This document shows, piece by piece, positions 20,614-30,613 of a stretch of 64,000 nucleotides of DNA. This stretch comes from Sinorhizobium sp. BG8 (GTDB lineage: Bacteria > Pseudomonadota > Alphaproteobacteria > Rhizobiales > Rhizobiaceae). Where the stretch lies: contig NZ_CP044011.1 of NCBI RefSeq assembly GCF_016864555.1, forward strand, positions 232,501-296,500. Direction: 5' to 3'. Within the stretch, counting starts at the first letter, position 1, and every line of letters begins with the position of its first letter. A program made the position numbers and the translations under genes. Below the pieces are notes generated by a model. That model worked only from the letters and a program-made list of their open reading frames with translations. It had not been told where the DNA came from and ran no database searches.

Positions 20614-21432
20614 GGCAGCAGATCCTCCGATCAAATGTGGGAACGCGTTAGTATTTTACGCATGCCTAAAATACAATAATTCCGTCGCAGCGGCAACCTT
20701 CGCAACCCTGCGCTTTGTCGCGAAGCTGCTCAGCGGGCTCGACGGAAGGCAACTCGCGGCCGCGCCATTGTGGCAACTGTCCTTCCGCTAGCGATCGATC
20801 GGCAAACGGGGAGTGATGCGAAAGGCGGTCGGCCGATACCGGCAATGAAATCAGGTTGTTGGGCGATATGCCCGGGCGGAATCTGCCGCCATTTTTCCCC
20901 GGCTCGCATCCGCGTGCCTAGAATCCTTGCGTCCCGCCATCGGATACACCGGATGAGCGTTGCCGGCGAGGCGGGACCGGTGCCCCTGCGGTTCGGCGAA
21001 AACGCACGCCGGTTGCCGGGGCCCGGGCAGAAAATGGTTTCCCCCTCGACTGGCCGCCCATGCGTCCGGACGGGGCGTGCCTGTGCGGCACATATGAATG
21101 GACCGGCGACTGGCCGGGATTGCCTGAAGCCGATCCGGGTTCGGAAAGGCCCGCAACCCCGACTTTCGTGCGCGCCACGGGGCCACTCCGAAAGGAGGGG
21201 GCCGGTGAGCCCACCCTGGAAAGGTGCCGGTATCCGCGCAGAGAAGCCGGAGTTGCCCGGGAAAAGACACCGAAGCGGGGCACGTCGCGTGTCATTGTTT
21301 GTTTGCTTGTTGAGGCACTCGTCGTGCCCCGGCCGATCCCGACCTCGAGGTCGGGTGGAATTCGGAAAATGAAGAGGAACATGCCCGGGGAACCCGCGCG
21401 TGAAGGTCTTGTCGCGTGCAAGGGAGAAGGCG
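20614..21432. other. 819-base non-coding stretch upstream of the arylsulfatase
   Basis: No open frame in this stretch looks like a protein: those present are rich in Arg, Pro and Gly and lack ribosome sites. It contains the palindrome at 20651-20674 and a perfect 18-bp palindrome CCCGACCTCGAGGTCGGG (21338-21355). I see no tRNA, insertion sequence or known RNA. Confidence 0.5.
20651..20674. promoter_or_regulatory. Near-perfect 24-bp palindrome upstream of the arylsulfatase
   Basis: GTATTTTA (20651-20658) and TAAAATAC (20667-20674) flank C-GCATGC-C. Twenty-two of 24 positions are symmetric. It lies 38 bp before the sulfatase start codon, where a repressor would overlap the promoter. It stands out as AT-rich against a GC-rich background. 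No regulator gene of a matching kind is adjacent. Confidence 0.6.
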
Positions 21433-21807
21433 ATGACGCAGGACATTGCAGGCACCGATGCCGAACCAGGGAAAGAGGGGCTCTCGCCCGAGCTGCACGA
21501 CTACGCCTGCAGACTGGCCAGTCGGATGACCGGATTGCCGCATGTCTTGTGCCGCCGGCGCCGCTGCCGCCGGGACCGGCGCTGTCTCGGCCCGCTGGCT
21601 TCCGTCTCCTTTTGCGGACCACCTGAAACTGGCTCGGAAATCTTCGAGGTGGATCTGCCGCCCTGCGTCCCCTCGCTCCCCGGCGACCAGTTCGCTGTGT
21701 TCGCAACTTACTTCGACAAGATCGAGGCCGTACTGGAGAAGGAACGCGAGTGTTCGCCCAGGGACTTCGACCTCCGCCTCCCTCGCGCACTCCGGGCTCT
21801 TCGCTAA
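21433..21807 (+). CDS. Small hypothetical protein with a Cys/Arg cluster
   Basis: Protein of 124 residues. The ATG at 21433 is preceded by AGGGAGAAGG. Residues about 39-53 carry three cysteines four residues apart among arginines (C-RRRR-C-RRDR-R-C), a pattern that could bind a metal ion or nucleic acid. The flanks are ordinary soluble sequence (LSPELHDYACRLASRMTGL before it, DQFAVFATYFDKIEAVL after it), supporting a real gene. No family is recognised. Its stop codon touches the terminator hairpin shared with the converging glp operon. Confidence 0.5.
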   Translation: MTQDIAGTDAEPGKEGLSPELHDYACRLASRMTGLPHVLCRRRRCRRDRRCLGPLASVSFCGPPETGSEIFEVDLPPCVPSLPGDQFAVFATYFDKIEAVLEKERECSPRDFDLRLPRALRALR

Positions 21808-21840
21808 AAAGCCGCCCGGAAGGTACCTTCCGGGCGGCTC
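21805..21840 (-). terminator. Terminator of the glpD-glpSTPQUV operon
   Basis: A perfect 30-bp palindrome from 21810 to 21839 (AGCCGCCCGGAAGGT and its complement). On the minus strand it is followed by TTTTT. It lies about 45 bases past the glpV stop. Confidence 0.85.
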
Positions 21841-21884
21841 GTCAGTCAGGGCCCAGGTCCGCTTGGGCCACTATCCACGTAGGA

Positions 21885-23612
21885 TCAGTTGGACTGCCAG
21901 CTCTTGACGAGTTCGTCGTAGTTGACCGTCTGCGGCTTTTCCTTCTCGTTCTCGATCTTGAGCTGCGGAGCGAGGTTGCCCTTCGAGACGGCATCCTTGT
22001 TCCAGTACTCGAGGTCATGCTCCTCGGCGAGCTTCGGACCGATGTCGCCTTGAACGCCTGCGCGTTCCAGGCGGTTCAGGACCTGTTCCTGCTCGGCGCA
22101 AAGCGAGTCCATGGCTTCCTGCGCGGTCTTCGCACCCGAGGACGCGTCGCCGATCGCCTGCCACCACAGCTGGGCCAGCTTCGGATAGTCAGGGATGTTC
22201 GTGCCGGTCGGCGACCACTGGACACGGGCCGGCGAACGGTAGAACTCGATCAGACCGCCGAGTTTCGGGGCGCGATCCGTGAAGCTCTTGTGCCGGATCG
22301 AGCTTTCGCGGATCAGGGTCAAGCCGACATGGCTCTTCTTCACATCCACCGTCTTGGAGGTGACGAACTGTGCATAGAGCCATGCAGCCTTGGCACGATC
22401 TTCAGGGGTGGACTTGAGAAGCGTCCAGGAGCCCACGTCCTGATAGCCGAGCTTCATGCCGTCCTTCCAGTAGACGCCGTGCGGCGACGGGGCGAAACGC
22501 CACTTCGGCGTGCCGTCCTCGTTGACGACCGGCAGGCCCGGCTTCACGAAGTCGGCAGTGAACGCCGTATAGGTGAACATCTGTTGGGCGACTTCACCCT
22601 GCGAGGGAACCGGACCCGATTCGGAGAAGGTCATGCCCTGGGCGGCGGCCGGCGCGTAGGCCTTCAGCCACTGCAGGTACTTTTCGATCGAATAGACCGA
22701 AGCCGGGCCGTTGGTGTCGCCGCCGCGGGCGACGCACGAGCCGACCGGACGGGAATTCTCGTCGACCTTGATGCCCCATTCGTCGACCGGCTTGCCGTTC
22801 GGGATACCCCTGTCCCCGTTGCCGGCCATCGAGAGCCAGGCATCGGTAAACCGCCAGCCGAGCGACGGGTCCTTCTTGCCGTAGTCCATGTGGCCGTAGA
22901 CCTTCTTGCCGTCGATCTCGCGGCCGGTGAAGAACTCGGCGATGTCCTCGTAAGCCGACCAGTTGACCGGAACGCCGAGGTCGTAGCCGTACTTCGCCTT
23001 GAAGTCCGCCTTGTTCTTCTCATCGTTGAACCAGTCGTAGCGGAACCAGTAGAGGTTCGCGAACTGCTGGTCGGGCAGCTGATAGAGCTTGCCATCCGGA
23101 GCCGTGGTGAAGGAGGTGCCGATGAAATCCTGGAGATCGAGACCAGGGTTGGTGACGTCCTTGCCTTCGTTGGCCATGAAATCGGTCAGCGAACGGGCCT
23201 GCTGGTAGCGCCAGTGGGTGCCGATCAGGTCCGAGTCGTTGACATAGGCATCGTAGATGTTCTCGCCGGACTGCATCTGCGTCTGCAGCTTCTCGATCAC
23301 GTCGCCTTCACCGATCAGGTCGTGGGTGATCTTGATGCCGGTGATGGCGGTGAAGGCAGGAGCCAGCACCTTCGATTCGTATTCATGCGTCGTGATCGTT
23401 TCCGAAACGACCTTGATGTCCATGCCGGCAAACGGCTTGGCTGCACCGATGAACCATTGCATTTCGGCTTCCTGGCCAGCGCGATCGAGGCTGGAGAGAT
23501 CACCGATTTCGGAGTCGAGGAACTTCTTGGCCTCGTCCATCCCGGCGAATGCCGTGCCCGTGAAGGCCAGCAGCATCGCTGCCGTAGTCGTCAAAAGGTG
23601 CCTTCGCATCAT
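21885..23612 (-). CDS. glpV: Glycerol ABC transporter, periplasmic substrate-binding protein GlpV
   Basis: Extracellular solute-binding protein of 575 residues with a Sec signal peptide (MRRHLLTTTAAMLLAFTGTAFAG, cleavage near residue 24). Its large size, and its place as last gene of a glpD-linked ABC operon, match GlpV of the R. leguminosarum glycerol transporter. Two ATG codons are adjacent at 23612 and 23609, with GGGAGG just upstream; the second has the better spacing. Substrate assignment to glycerol rests on gene order with glpD and glpR. Confidence 0.9.
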   Translation of the reverse strand: MMRRHLLTTTAAMLLAFTGTAFAGMDEAKKFLDSEIGDLSSLDRAGQEAEMQWFIGAAKPFAGMDIKVVSETITTHEYESKVLAPAFTAITGIKITHDLIGEGDVIEKLQTQMQSGENIYDAYVNDSDLIGTHWRYQQARSLTDFMANEGKDVTNPGLDLQDFIGTSFTTAPDGKLYQLPDQQFANLYWFRYDWFNDEKNKADFKAKYGYDLGVPVNWSAYEDIAEFFTGREIDGKKVYGHMDYGKKDPSLGWRFTDAWLSMAGNGDRGIPNGKPVDEWGIKVDENSRPVGSCVARGGDTNGPASVYSIEKYLQWLKAYAPAAAQGMTFSESGPVPSQGEVAQQMFTYTAFTADFVKPGLPVVNEDGTPKWRFAPSPHGVYWKDGMKLGYQDVGSWTLLKSTPEDRAKAAWLYAQFVTSKTVDVKKSHVGLTLIRESSIRHKSFTDRAPKLGGLIEFYRSPARVQWSPTGTNIPDYPKLAQLWWQAIGDASSGAKTAQEAMDSLCAEQEQVLNRLERAGVQGDIGPKLAEEHDLEYWNKDAVSKGNLAPQLKIENEKEKPQTVNYDELVKSWQSN

Positions 23613-23684
23613 TGTCCTCCCTTTGGGTTGTGCGACTGCAGTTTGAAAGGCCGGGTTCCTCCCTGGCCCCCCGTCTTCATTGCC

Positions 23685-24104
23685 TCATGCGTAGCGGAAC
23701 ACGCCGATCGCGTAGACCACGCACAGGGCAAGTGCCCACCACAGGTTGGGACCCACGAGCCCCAGCCATGCGAGATTGATGAATGCTGAGCCGAGCAGCG
23801 ACACGAAAAGCCGGTCGCCGCGTGTCGTCTCGAAGCGCAGGATGCCGACGCGCGGATTGCCGCCGGGCCGTGCGTATTCCCAGACCGCCATCGACGCCAG
23901 GAGCGCAAAAATGGTCAGGAAGAACATCGCGGATGGAAACGTCCAGGCCATCCACCCACCGGGGATGAGCGGCGCGAACCAGTCGCGTGCGCCGTCCTTG
24001 ACCGGCAGCGACATGACCAGCATGCCGGTGGCCAGCGCATAGATGATGATGACGGCTGCGAATGCGACGGGCCAGCGATTGTTGCGGTTGGCGTTGGCAG
24101 CCAT
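23685..24104 (-). CDS. glpU: Glycerol ABC transporter operon small membrane protein GlpU
   Basis: Protein of 139 residues with about four hydrophobic segments (WPVAFAAVIIIYALATGMLVM, SAMFFLTIFALLASMAVW, FVSLLGSAFINLAWLGLVG and LWWALALCVVYAIGVF). The ATG overlaps the stop codon of glpQ (ATGA), so translation is coupled. It corresponds in position and type to GlpU of the rhizobial glycerol operon; its exact role in transport is not known. Confidence 0.82.
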   Translation of the reverse strand: MAANANRNNRWPVAFAAVIIIYALATGMLVMSLPVKDGARDWFAPLIPGGWMAWTFPSAMFFLTIFALLASMAVWEYARPGGNPRVGILRFETTRGDRLFVSLLGSAFINLAWLGLVGPNLWWALALCVVYAIGVFRYA

Positions 24105-25000
24105 CAGACCCTCCCCAGGGCAAAGCCCTTGGCGATGTAGTTGCGGACGAAATAGATGACGAGGGCGCCGGGAATGATGGTGAGGACACCTGCGGCAGCA
24201 AGCACGCCCCAGTCCATTCCCGAGGCCGAAACGGTGCGGGTCATGATTGCCGCGATCGGCTTTGCGGCCGTCGTTGTCAGCGTGCGGGCGATCAGGAGCT
24301 CCACCCACGAGAACATGAAGCAGAAGAAGGCGGCGACACCGATGCCCGAGGCAATCAGCGGCACGAAGATCTTTGCGAAGAATTTCGGGAACGAGTAGCC
24401 GTCGATATAGGCGGTCTCGTCGATCTCCTTCGGCACGCCCGACATGAAGCCTTCGAGGATCCAGACGGCGAGCGGCACGTTGAACAGGCAATGCGCCAGG
24501 GCAACCGCGATGTGCGTGTCGATCAGGCCGAATGCCGAGTAGAGCTGGAAGAAGGGCAACGCAAACACGGCGGGCGGCGCCATACGGTTCGTCAGCAGCC
24601 AGAAGAACATGTGCTTGTCGCCGAGGAAGCGGTAGCGCGAGAACGCATAGGCCGCCGGCAGCGCCACGGCGACCGAAATCACCGTGTTCAACACTACGTA
24701 GGTGATCGAGTTGATGTAGCCCGAATACCAGGCCGGATCGGTGAAGATCACCGCATAGTTCCGGAGGGTCGGGTTCTGCGGCCACAGCGAGAACGTGCCT
24801 GTGATCTCCGTGTTCGTCTTGAAGCTCATGTTGACGAGCCAGTAGATCGGCAACATCAGGAAGACGATGTAGAGGGTGGGGACGATCCAGGACAGGTTAC
24901 GGCGCGGCGCCTGCGTCGCTGCCGTGACCTTGCCGTGGGCTGCGGTCTTGGTTGGTGTGGATGCCTGTGAGGGTGCTTGTGTCTCAACGCGTGCAGTCAT
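24104..25000 (-). CDS. glpQ: Glycerol ABC transporter permease GlpQ
   Basis: Inner-membrane permease of 298 residues, about six membrane segments, of the MalG type. The cytoplasmic coupling loop is visible as the EAA-type motif EIDETAYIDGYSFPKFFAKIFVPL (about 198-221). A polar N-terminal tail of about 35 residues rich in Thr/Ala/Gln precedes the first helix. ATG 25000 has GGAGG five bases upstream; the open frame extends further but without a start of this quality. It follows glpP after 11 bases. Confidence 0.9.
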   Translation of the reverse strand: MTARVETQAPSQASTPTKTAAHGKVTAATQAPRRNLSWIVPTLYIVFLMLPIYWLVNMSFKTNTEITGTFSLWPQNPTLRNYAVIFTDPAWYSGYINSITYVVLNTVISVAVALPAAYAFSRYRFLGDKHMFFWLLTNRMAPPAVFALPFFQLYSAFGLIDTHIAVALAHCLFNVPLAVWILEGFMSGVPKEIDETAYIDGYSFPKFFAKIFVPLIASGIGVAAFFCFMFSWVELLIARTLTTTAAKPIAAIMTRTVSASGMDWGVLAAAGVLTIIPGALVIYFVRNYIAKGFALGRV

Positions 25001-25011
25001 GTCAGCCTCCC

Positions 25012-25878
25012 TCACGCCTGCTCGTCGCTGCTGGTCATGACCGTGTAGAAGATCCACGACAGCAGAAGGACGATGAGGAAGTAGATGAGGGACATGGCGG
25101 CTGCCGGGCCGAGGTCGAACTGTCCGATCGCCATCTTGACGAGATCGATCGACAGGAACGTCGTGGAGTTGCCGGGGCCGCCGCCGGTGACGACGAAGGG
25201 TTCGGTATAGATCATGAAACTGTCCATGAAGCGCAGAAGGAAGGCGATCAGAAGCACGCGCTTCATCTTGGGAAGCTGGATGTAGCGGAACACGGCCCAG
25301 CGCGAGGCGCCGTCGATCTTGGCGGCCTGGTAATAGGCTTCGGGGATCGAGACGAGGCCGGCGTAGCACAGGAGCACCACGAGGCTGGTCCAGTGCCAGA
25401 CGTCCATGACGATGAGCGTGATCCAGGCGTCGAAGACGTCGTTGACGTAATTGTAGTCGAGGCCGAGCGCCTTCAGCGTGAAGCCGAGCAGGCCGATGTC
25501 GACGCGGCCGAAGACCTGCCAGATCGTGCCGACCACGTTCCACGGGATCAACAGCGGCAGCGCCATCAGCACGAGGCAGACCGGCACTCCGAGGCCCTTC
25601 TTCGGCATGTTGAGGGCGATCAGGATGCCGAGCGGTATCTCGATCGTCAGGATTATCGCCGAGAAGAGCAGGTTGCGGCCGAGCGCCTCCCAGAAGCGGT
25701 CGGAGTGCAGGATCTCGACGAACCAGTCAGTGCCGGCCCAGAAGAACTGGTTGTTGCCGAACGTGTCCTGGATCGAATAGTTGACCACCGTCATCAGCGG
25801 CACGACGGCGGAGAAGGCGACCAGCAGCAGCACCGGCAGCACCATGAACCAGGCCTTGTTGTTCCAGGTCTTTTCCAT
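25012..25878 (-). CDS. glpP: Glycerol ABC transporter permease GlpP
   Basis: MalF-type inner-membrane permease of 288 residues with six predicted membrane segments and the coupling motif EAYYQAAKIDGASRWAVFRYIQLP (about 185-208). It pairs with GlpQ to form the translocation pore. It begins three bases after the stop of the GlpT ATPase gene. Confidence 0.92.
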   Translation of the reverse strand: MEKTWNNKAWFMVLPVLLLVAFSAVVPLMTVVNYSIQDTFGNNQFFWAGTDWFVEILHSDRFWEALGRNLLFSAIILTIEIPLGILIALNMPKKGLGVPVCLVLMALPLLIPWNVVGTIWQVFGRVDIGLLGFTLKALGLDYNYVNDVFDAWITLIVMDVWHWTSLVVLLCYAGLVSIPEAYYQAAKIDGASRWAVFRYIQLPKMKRVLLIAFLLRFMDSFMIYTEPFVVTGGGPGNSTTFLSIDLVKMAIGQFDLGPAAAMSLIYFLIVLLLSWIFYTVMTSSDEQA

Positions 25879-25881
25879 GGA

Positions 25882-26952
<1,071 letters not shown>

Positions 26953-26962
26953 GGCTTCCTCC

Positions 26963-28039
26963 TCAGGCCGCCGCCGGACCGGCGATGGCCCTGCCATCCG
27001 GGGCGAACGCCATCAGGTGGCGCGTATCGACATAGACGGTGATGTTGGCATCGGGTTCGATGTCATGGATGCCGGGCGCCAGCATGACCCACCGGGTGTC
27101 GGCGAATTCGACGTGCACGAAACTCTCCGAGCCGGCAATTTCCGAAATCGCGGTGCGGACCGTGACGGGTGCGGCGACCGGCGTCTGCGGCCTGAGCGCG
27201 AGGTGATGCGGCTGGAACGCCACCGTGCACGGGCCATCCGGGATGCCGGCCAGGTGCGCGGGAACCGACAGCACGGGCTCACCCTCGAGCACGAAATGCC
27301 CGTTTGCCTTGGTCAGCGCAAAGGTGTTCAGCGGCGGATCGGCGAAGGTCTCCGCGGTGATCAGGTCTATCGGGCGACGATAGACGTCGATGGTGGATGC
27401 AAACTGCGTTATCCGCCCTTCCGACATGGTCGCCGTATGGCCGCCGAGAAGCAGGGCCTCGGAGGGTTCCGTCGTCGCGTAGACGAAGATCGCGCCGGAT
27501 GCGGCAAAGATCTTCGGAAGCTCCTCGCGCAGTTCCTCGCGCAGCTTGTAGTCGAGGTTGGCGAGCGGCTCGTCGAGCAGCACGAGGCTGGCGTTCTTCA
27601 CGATGGCACGGGCGAGCGCCGTGCGCTGCTGCTGGCCGCCGGAGAGGTTGAGCGGCGTACGGTCGAGATAGGGCGTCAGCTTGAGAAGCTCCGCCGCCTT
27701 GCGCACCTCGCGATCGATCGTGGCGCTGTCCGCGCCCTTGATCCGCATCGGCGATGCGATGTTCTCGTAGACGGTCATGGCCGGGTAGTTGATGAACTGC
27801 TGGTAGACCATGGCGACGCTGCGGTCCTGGACCCGCACGCCGGTCACGTCCTTGCCGTCGAACCAGACCGAACCGAAGGTCGGCTTGTCGAGCCCGGCCA
27901 TCAGCCGCATCAACGAGGTCTTGCCCGACAGCGTCGGGCCAAGCAGGACGTTCAGCGATCCCCGCTCGAGCACGAGGTTCGTCGGGTGGACATGCGTCTC
28001 CCCTCCGACGACCTTCGCGATATCCTTGAGTTCAAGCAT
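26963..28039 (-). CDS. glpS: Glycerol ABC transporter ATP-binding protein GlpS (no switch histidine)
   Basis: MalK-type ABC ATPase of 358 residues. The signature LSGGQ (132-136) and Walker B LVLLDEP are intact. Walker A is GPTLSGKT, with Leu in place of the middle Gly. The switch (H-loop) histidine is replaced by T190 in ATTEP. These changes should cripple hydrolysis in its own nucleotide site but leave its signature free to serve GlpT. The next gene, glpT, starts 10 bases downstream. Confidence 0.92.
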   Translation of the reverse strand: MLELKDIAKVVGGETHVHPTNLVLERGSLNVLLGPTLSGKTSLMRLMAGLDKPTFGSVWFDGKDVTGVRVQDRSVAMVYQQFINYPAMTVYENIASPMRIKGADSATIDREVRKAAELLKLTPYLDRTPLNLSGGQQQRTALARAIVKNASLVLLDEPLANLDYKLREELREELPKIFAASGAIFVYATTEPSEALLLGGHTATMSEGRITQFASTIDVYRRPIDLITAETFADPPLNTFALTKANGHFVLEGEPVLSVPAHLAGIPDGPCTVAFQPHHLALRPQTPVAAPVTVRTAISEIAGSESFVHVEFADTRWVMLAPGIHDIEPDANITVYVDTRHLMAFAPDGRAIAGPAAA

Positions 28040-28078
28040 TCATGTCTCCAATGTTCCTCCCAGCCATCGGAATTCACG

Positions 28079-29608
28079 CTAGTTCACGGACTTGGCAGCC
28101 TCCGTCATGTAGTCCTCCAGCGCTGCCGCCTCTGCGGCCGAGAGATGCAATCCGCGTTTCGTCCGGCGCCACAGCACGTCTTCCGCGTGCCGGGCCCATT
28201 CATTCTTCATCAGGAAGCGCACTTCAGCCTCGTAGAGATCGCTGCCGAAATGTCTTCCGAGATCCTCGATTGAGACGGCCGCCCCGAGGACGACCACTGC
28301 TTGCGTCCCATAGAGACGCACAAGTCGCCGCGCATGGGAAGGACCGAGAAAGGGGTAGCGCTTGCAAAGCGCCTTTACCTCTCCCTCGAAGCCATCAACC
28401 GAAAAGTCGCCTCCCGGCAGGTGCGACCGCGCGGTCCATTCGGACCCTTTCTCGCCGATCGCCTTGCCGATTTTGTCCAGAGCCGCCTCCGCAAGCCGCC
28501 GGTAGGTCGTGAGCTTGCCGCCGAAAATATTCAGAAGCGGCGCCTCGCCCCCCTCGCCTTCGACCTTCAGCACGTAATCGCGCGTTGCTTCCTGCGCCTT
28601 GCTGGCGCCGTCGTCGAAGAGCGGGCGCACGCCGGAATAGGTCCACACGATATCGTCCCGGGTCACGGGTTCTGCGAAATATTCGCTTGCGGCCGCGCAG
28701 AGATAATCGATCTCCTCGTCGCTGATATGCGCCGAGCCGGGATCGCCGTCATAGTCGCGGTCGGTCGTGCCGATCAGGGTGAAATCGTCCTCGTACGGGA
28801 TCGCGAACATGATGCGGCCGTCCGGATTCTGGAAGAAATAGGCCCGCGGATCGGAAAACTTCTTCCTGACGACGATGTGGCTGCCCTGGACGAGGCGCAC
28901 GTGGTGGGCGTCGTTGCGCCCGAGCGAGCCTGTCAGAACCTTGTCCACCCAGGGACCCGCGGCGTTGACCAGCATGCGCGCCCTGAAAGTCGCGCGCTCA
29001 CCTGATTCCGTGTTCTCCGTGAGCACATGCCAATGGCCGTTCTCGCGGCCGGCCGAAACCACCTTCGTGCCCACACGGATCTCGGCGCCGCGGTCGGCGG
29101 CGTCGCGTGCGTTGAGAACGACGAGGCGCGCATCGTTGACCCAGCCGTCGGAATATTCGAAGGCCTTGGAGAACATGCGCTTGAGCGGCTTTCCGGAAGG
29201 ATCGCGCGCCATGTCGAGGGTGCGCGTCGCCGGCAGGAGCTTGCGTCCGCCAAGATGGTCGTAAAGGAAAAGGCCGAGCCGGATGAGCCACGCCGGGCGT
29301 AGGCCGCCTTTCTGGTAGGGGAGGACAAAGCGCATGGGCCAGATGACGTGCGGCGCCATCGCCCACAGAACTTCCCGCTCCATCAGCGCCTCGCGCACCA
29401 GCCGGAATTCGTAATGTTCCAGATAGCGCAGACCGCCATGGATGAGCTTGGTCGAGGCCGAAGACGTGCCGGCGGCAAAGTCCTTCATTTCGGCAAGCAC
29501 GACGGAATAGCCGCGCCCCGCCGCGTCACGGGCGATGCCGCAGCCGTTGATGCCGCCGCCTATCACAAAGATGTCCCGGATTGCCTCTTCCGCCAAATTC
29601 CCCTCCAT
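28079..29608 (-). CDS. glpD: Glycerol-3-phosphate dehydrogenase GlpD
   Basis: FAD-dependent, membrane-associated enzyme that oxidises glycerol-3-phosphate to dihydroxyacetone phosphate and feeds electrons to quinone. It has 509 residues. The FAD-binding GxGxxG motif is VIGGGINGCGIARDAAGRG (about 14-32), followed by SSASTKLIHGGLRYLE, the GlpD signature. The ATG at 29608 was chosen; a TTG five codons upstream is less likely. It leads the operon glpD-S-T-P-Q-U-V. No glycerol kinase gene lies in the window. Confidence 0.95.
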   Translation of the reverse strand: MEGNLAEEAIRDIFVIGGGINGCGIARDAAGRGYSVVLAEMKDFAAGTSSASTKLIHGGLRYLEHYEFRLVREALMEREVLWAMAPHVIWPMRFVLPYQKGGLRPAWLIRLGLFLYDHLGGRKLLPATRTLDMARDPSGKPLKRMFSKAFEYSDGWVNDARLVVLNARDAADRGAEIRVGTKVVSAGRENGHWHVLTENTESGERATFRARMLVNAAGPWVDKVLTGSLGRNDAHHVRLVQGSHIVVRKKFSDPRAYFFQNPDGRIMFAIPYEDDFTLIGTTDRDYDGDPGSAHISDEEIDYLCAAASEYFAEPVTRDDIVWTYSGVRPLFDDGASKAQEATRDYVLKVEGEGGEAPLLNIFGGKLTTYRRLAEAALDKIGKAIGEKGSEWTARSHLPGGDFSVDGFEGEVKALCKRYPFLGPSHARRLVRLYGTQAVVVLGAAVSIEDLGRHFGSDLYEAEVRFLMKNEWARHAEDVLWRRTKRGLHLSAAEAAALEDYMTEAAKSVN

Positions 29609-29653
29609 TTTCGCATTGCACAATTTTGAGCAATTGCGAAAGCATGGAGAGTT

Positions 29654-29670
29654 AAAACGAAAATTTTTCG
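29654..29670. promoter_or_regulatory. Probable GlpR site upstream of glpD
   Basis: AAAACGAAAATTTTTCG, with CGAAAA opposed to TTTTTCG, about 46-62 bp before the glpD ATG. It shares the half-site AAAACGAAA with the large palindrome before glpR. A second looser repeat, TTTCGCA...TTGCGAAA, lies between it and glpD. Binding by GlpR is inferred. Confidence 0.55.
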
Positions 29671-29701
29671 AATGTCAAACGAATGTGCATGGAAATCGAC
29701 A

Positions 29702-30481
29702 TCAGCTTCCAGCGCCGAGATTCGAGGTCTCGACAAGGCGCACATCCTGCTCCTGGCAGATGGTGCGGATGTTCTCCAGCGGACAACGATCGGTGATGAA
29801 TGTGTGAACCTGCGAAAGGTGTCCGATGCGCACCGGCGCGGTGCGTTCGAACTTGGTCGAATCGGAAACGAGGATGACATGGCGGGCATTGGCGATGATG
29901 GCCTGGGCGACCTTTACCTCGCGATAGTCGAAATCGAGCAGCGCGCCATCATGGTCGATCGCGGACACACCGATGACCGCATAATCCACCTTGAACTGGC
30001 GAATGAAATCAACCGCGGCTTCCCCGACGATTCCTCCGTCGGTTCCTCTGACGACACCGCCGGTAATGACCACCTCGATCGAGGGAAATCCTCTCAACCT
30101 GTTGGCGACATTGATGTTGTTGGTGATGACCATCAGCTCCTTGTGGTCGAGCAGCGATTCGCCAACGGCTTCGGTCGTGGTGCCTATGTTGATGAAGAGG
30201 GAGGAATTGTCGGGAATCATCGCGGCGGCGGCCCTGCCGATCGCCTGCTTCTCCGTGGCTGCGATCGAGCGCCGCGCCTCGTACTTCACGTTTTCGTTTC
30301 CGCTCGGGAAGATGGCGCCACCGTGGATGCGCGTGAGCGCCTTGCTGTCGCAGAGGTCGTTCAGGTCCTTGCGGATCGTTTGCGGCGTGACCGAGAAGCG
30401 CAGCGCCAGATCCTCGACGAGAACCCGGCCTTCCGCCTTCGCCAGATCCAGTATTTCCGTCTGGCGTCCTGTGAGAAACAT
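29702..30481 (-). CDS. glpR: DeoR family repressor of glycerol metabolism, GlpR
   Basis: Protein of 259 residues: DeoR helix-turn-helix (residues 4-57, RQTEILDLAKAEGRVLVEDLALRFSVTPQTIRKDL) and a C-terminal sugar-phosphate-isomerase-like sensor domain with the phosphate-binding NIGTTTEAV loop (about 97-105). The position directly upstream of glpD, with shared operator half-sites, supports control of the glp operon, with glycerol-3-phosphate the likely inducer as for other GlpR proteins. Confidence 0.9.
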   Translation of the reverse strand: MFLTGRQTEILDLAKAEGRVLVEDLALRFSVTPQTIRKDLNDLCDSKALTRIHGGAIFPSGNENVKYEARRSIAATEKQAIGRAAAAMIPDNSSLFINIGTTTEAVGESLLDHKELMVITNNINVANRLRGFPSIEVVITGGVVRGTDGGIVGEAAVDFIRQFKVDYAVIGVSAIDHDGALLDFDYREVKVAQAIIANARHVILVSDSTKFERTAPVRIGHLSQVHTFITDRCPLENIRTICQEQDVRLVETSNLGAGS

Positions 30482-30494
30482 TCAGTCCTCCCTT

Positions 30495-30530
30495 GCTTTC
30501 GTTTTTTTCATCATATGCAAAAACGAAAGC
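30495..30530. promoter_or_regulatory. 12-bp perfect inverted repeat upstream of glpR
   Basis: GCTTTCGTTTTT (30495-30506) and AAAAACGAAAGC (30519-30530) are exact reverse complements with a 12-base spacer. The site covers -14 to -49 relative to the glpR start codon, so GlpR autorepression is the simplest reading. Confidence 0.7.
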
Positions 30531-30613
30531 CTGGCAATTCGTGTTGGTATCGGCGCGATTTGTTGTGATACTGGCCCATCAGCGATCTGTCCGGCGGCGT
30601 GTAGGAGGCACCC

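Noticed and set aside
21338-21355. 18-bp perfect palindrome CCCGACCTCGAGGTCGGG as an operator or terminator
   Set aside because: It has no T-run and no gene start within a sensible distance except the small Cys-rich gene about 80 bases away; GC-rich palindromes of this size can arise by chance here.
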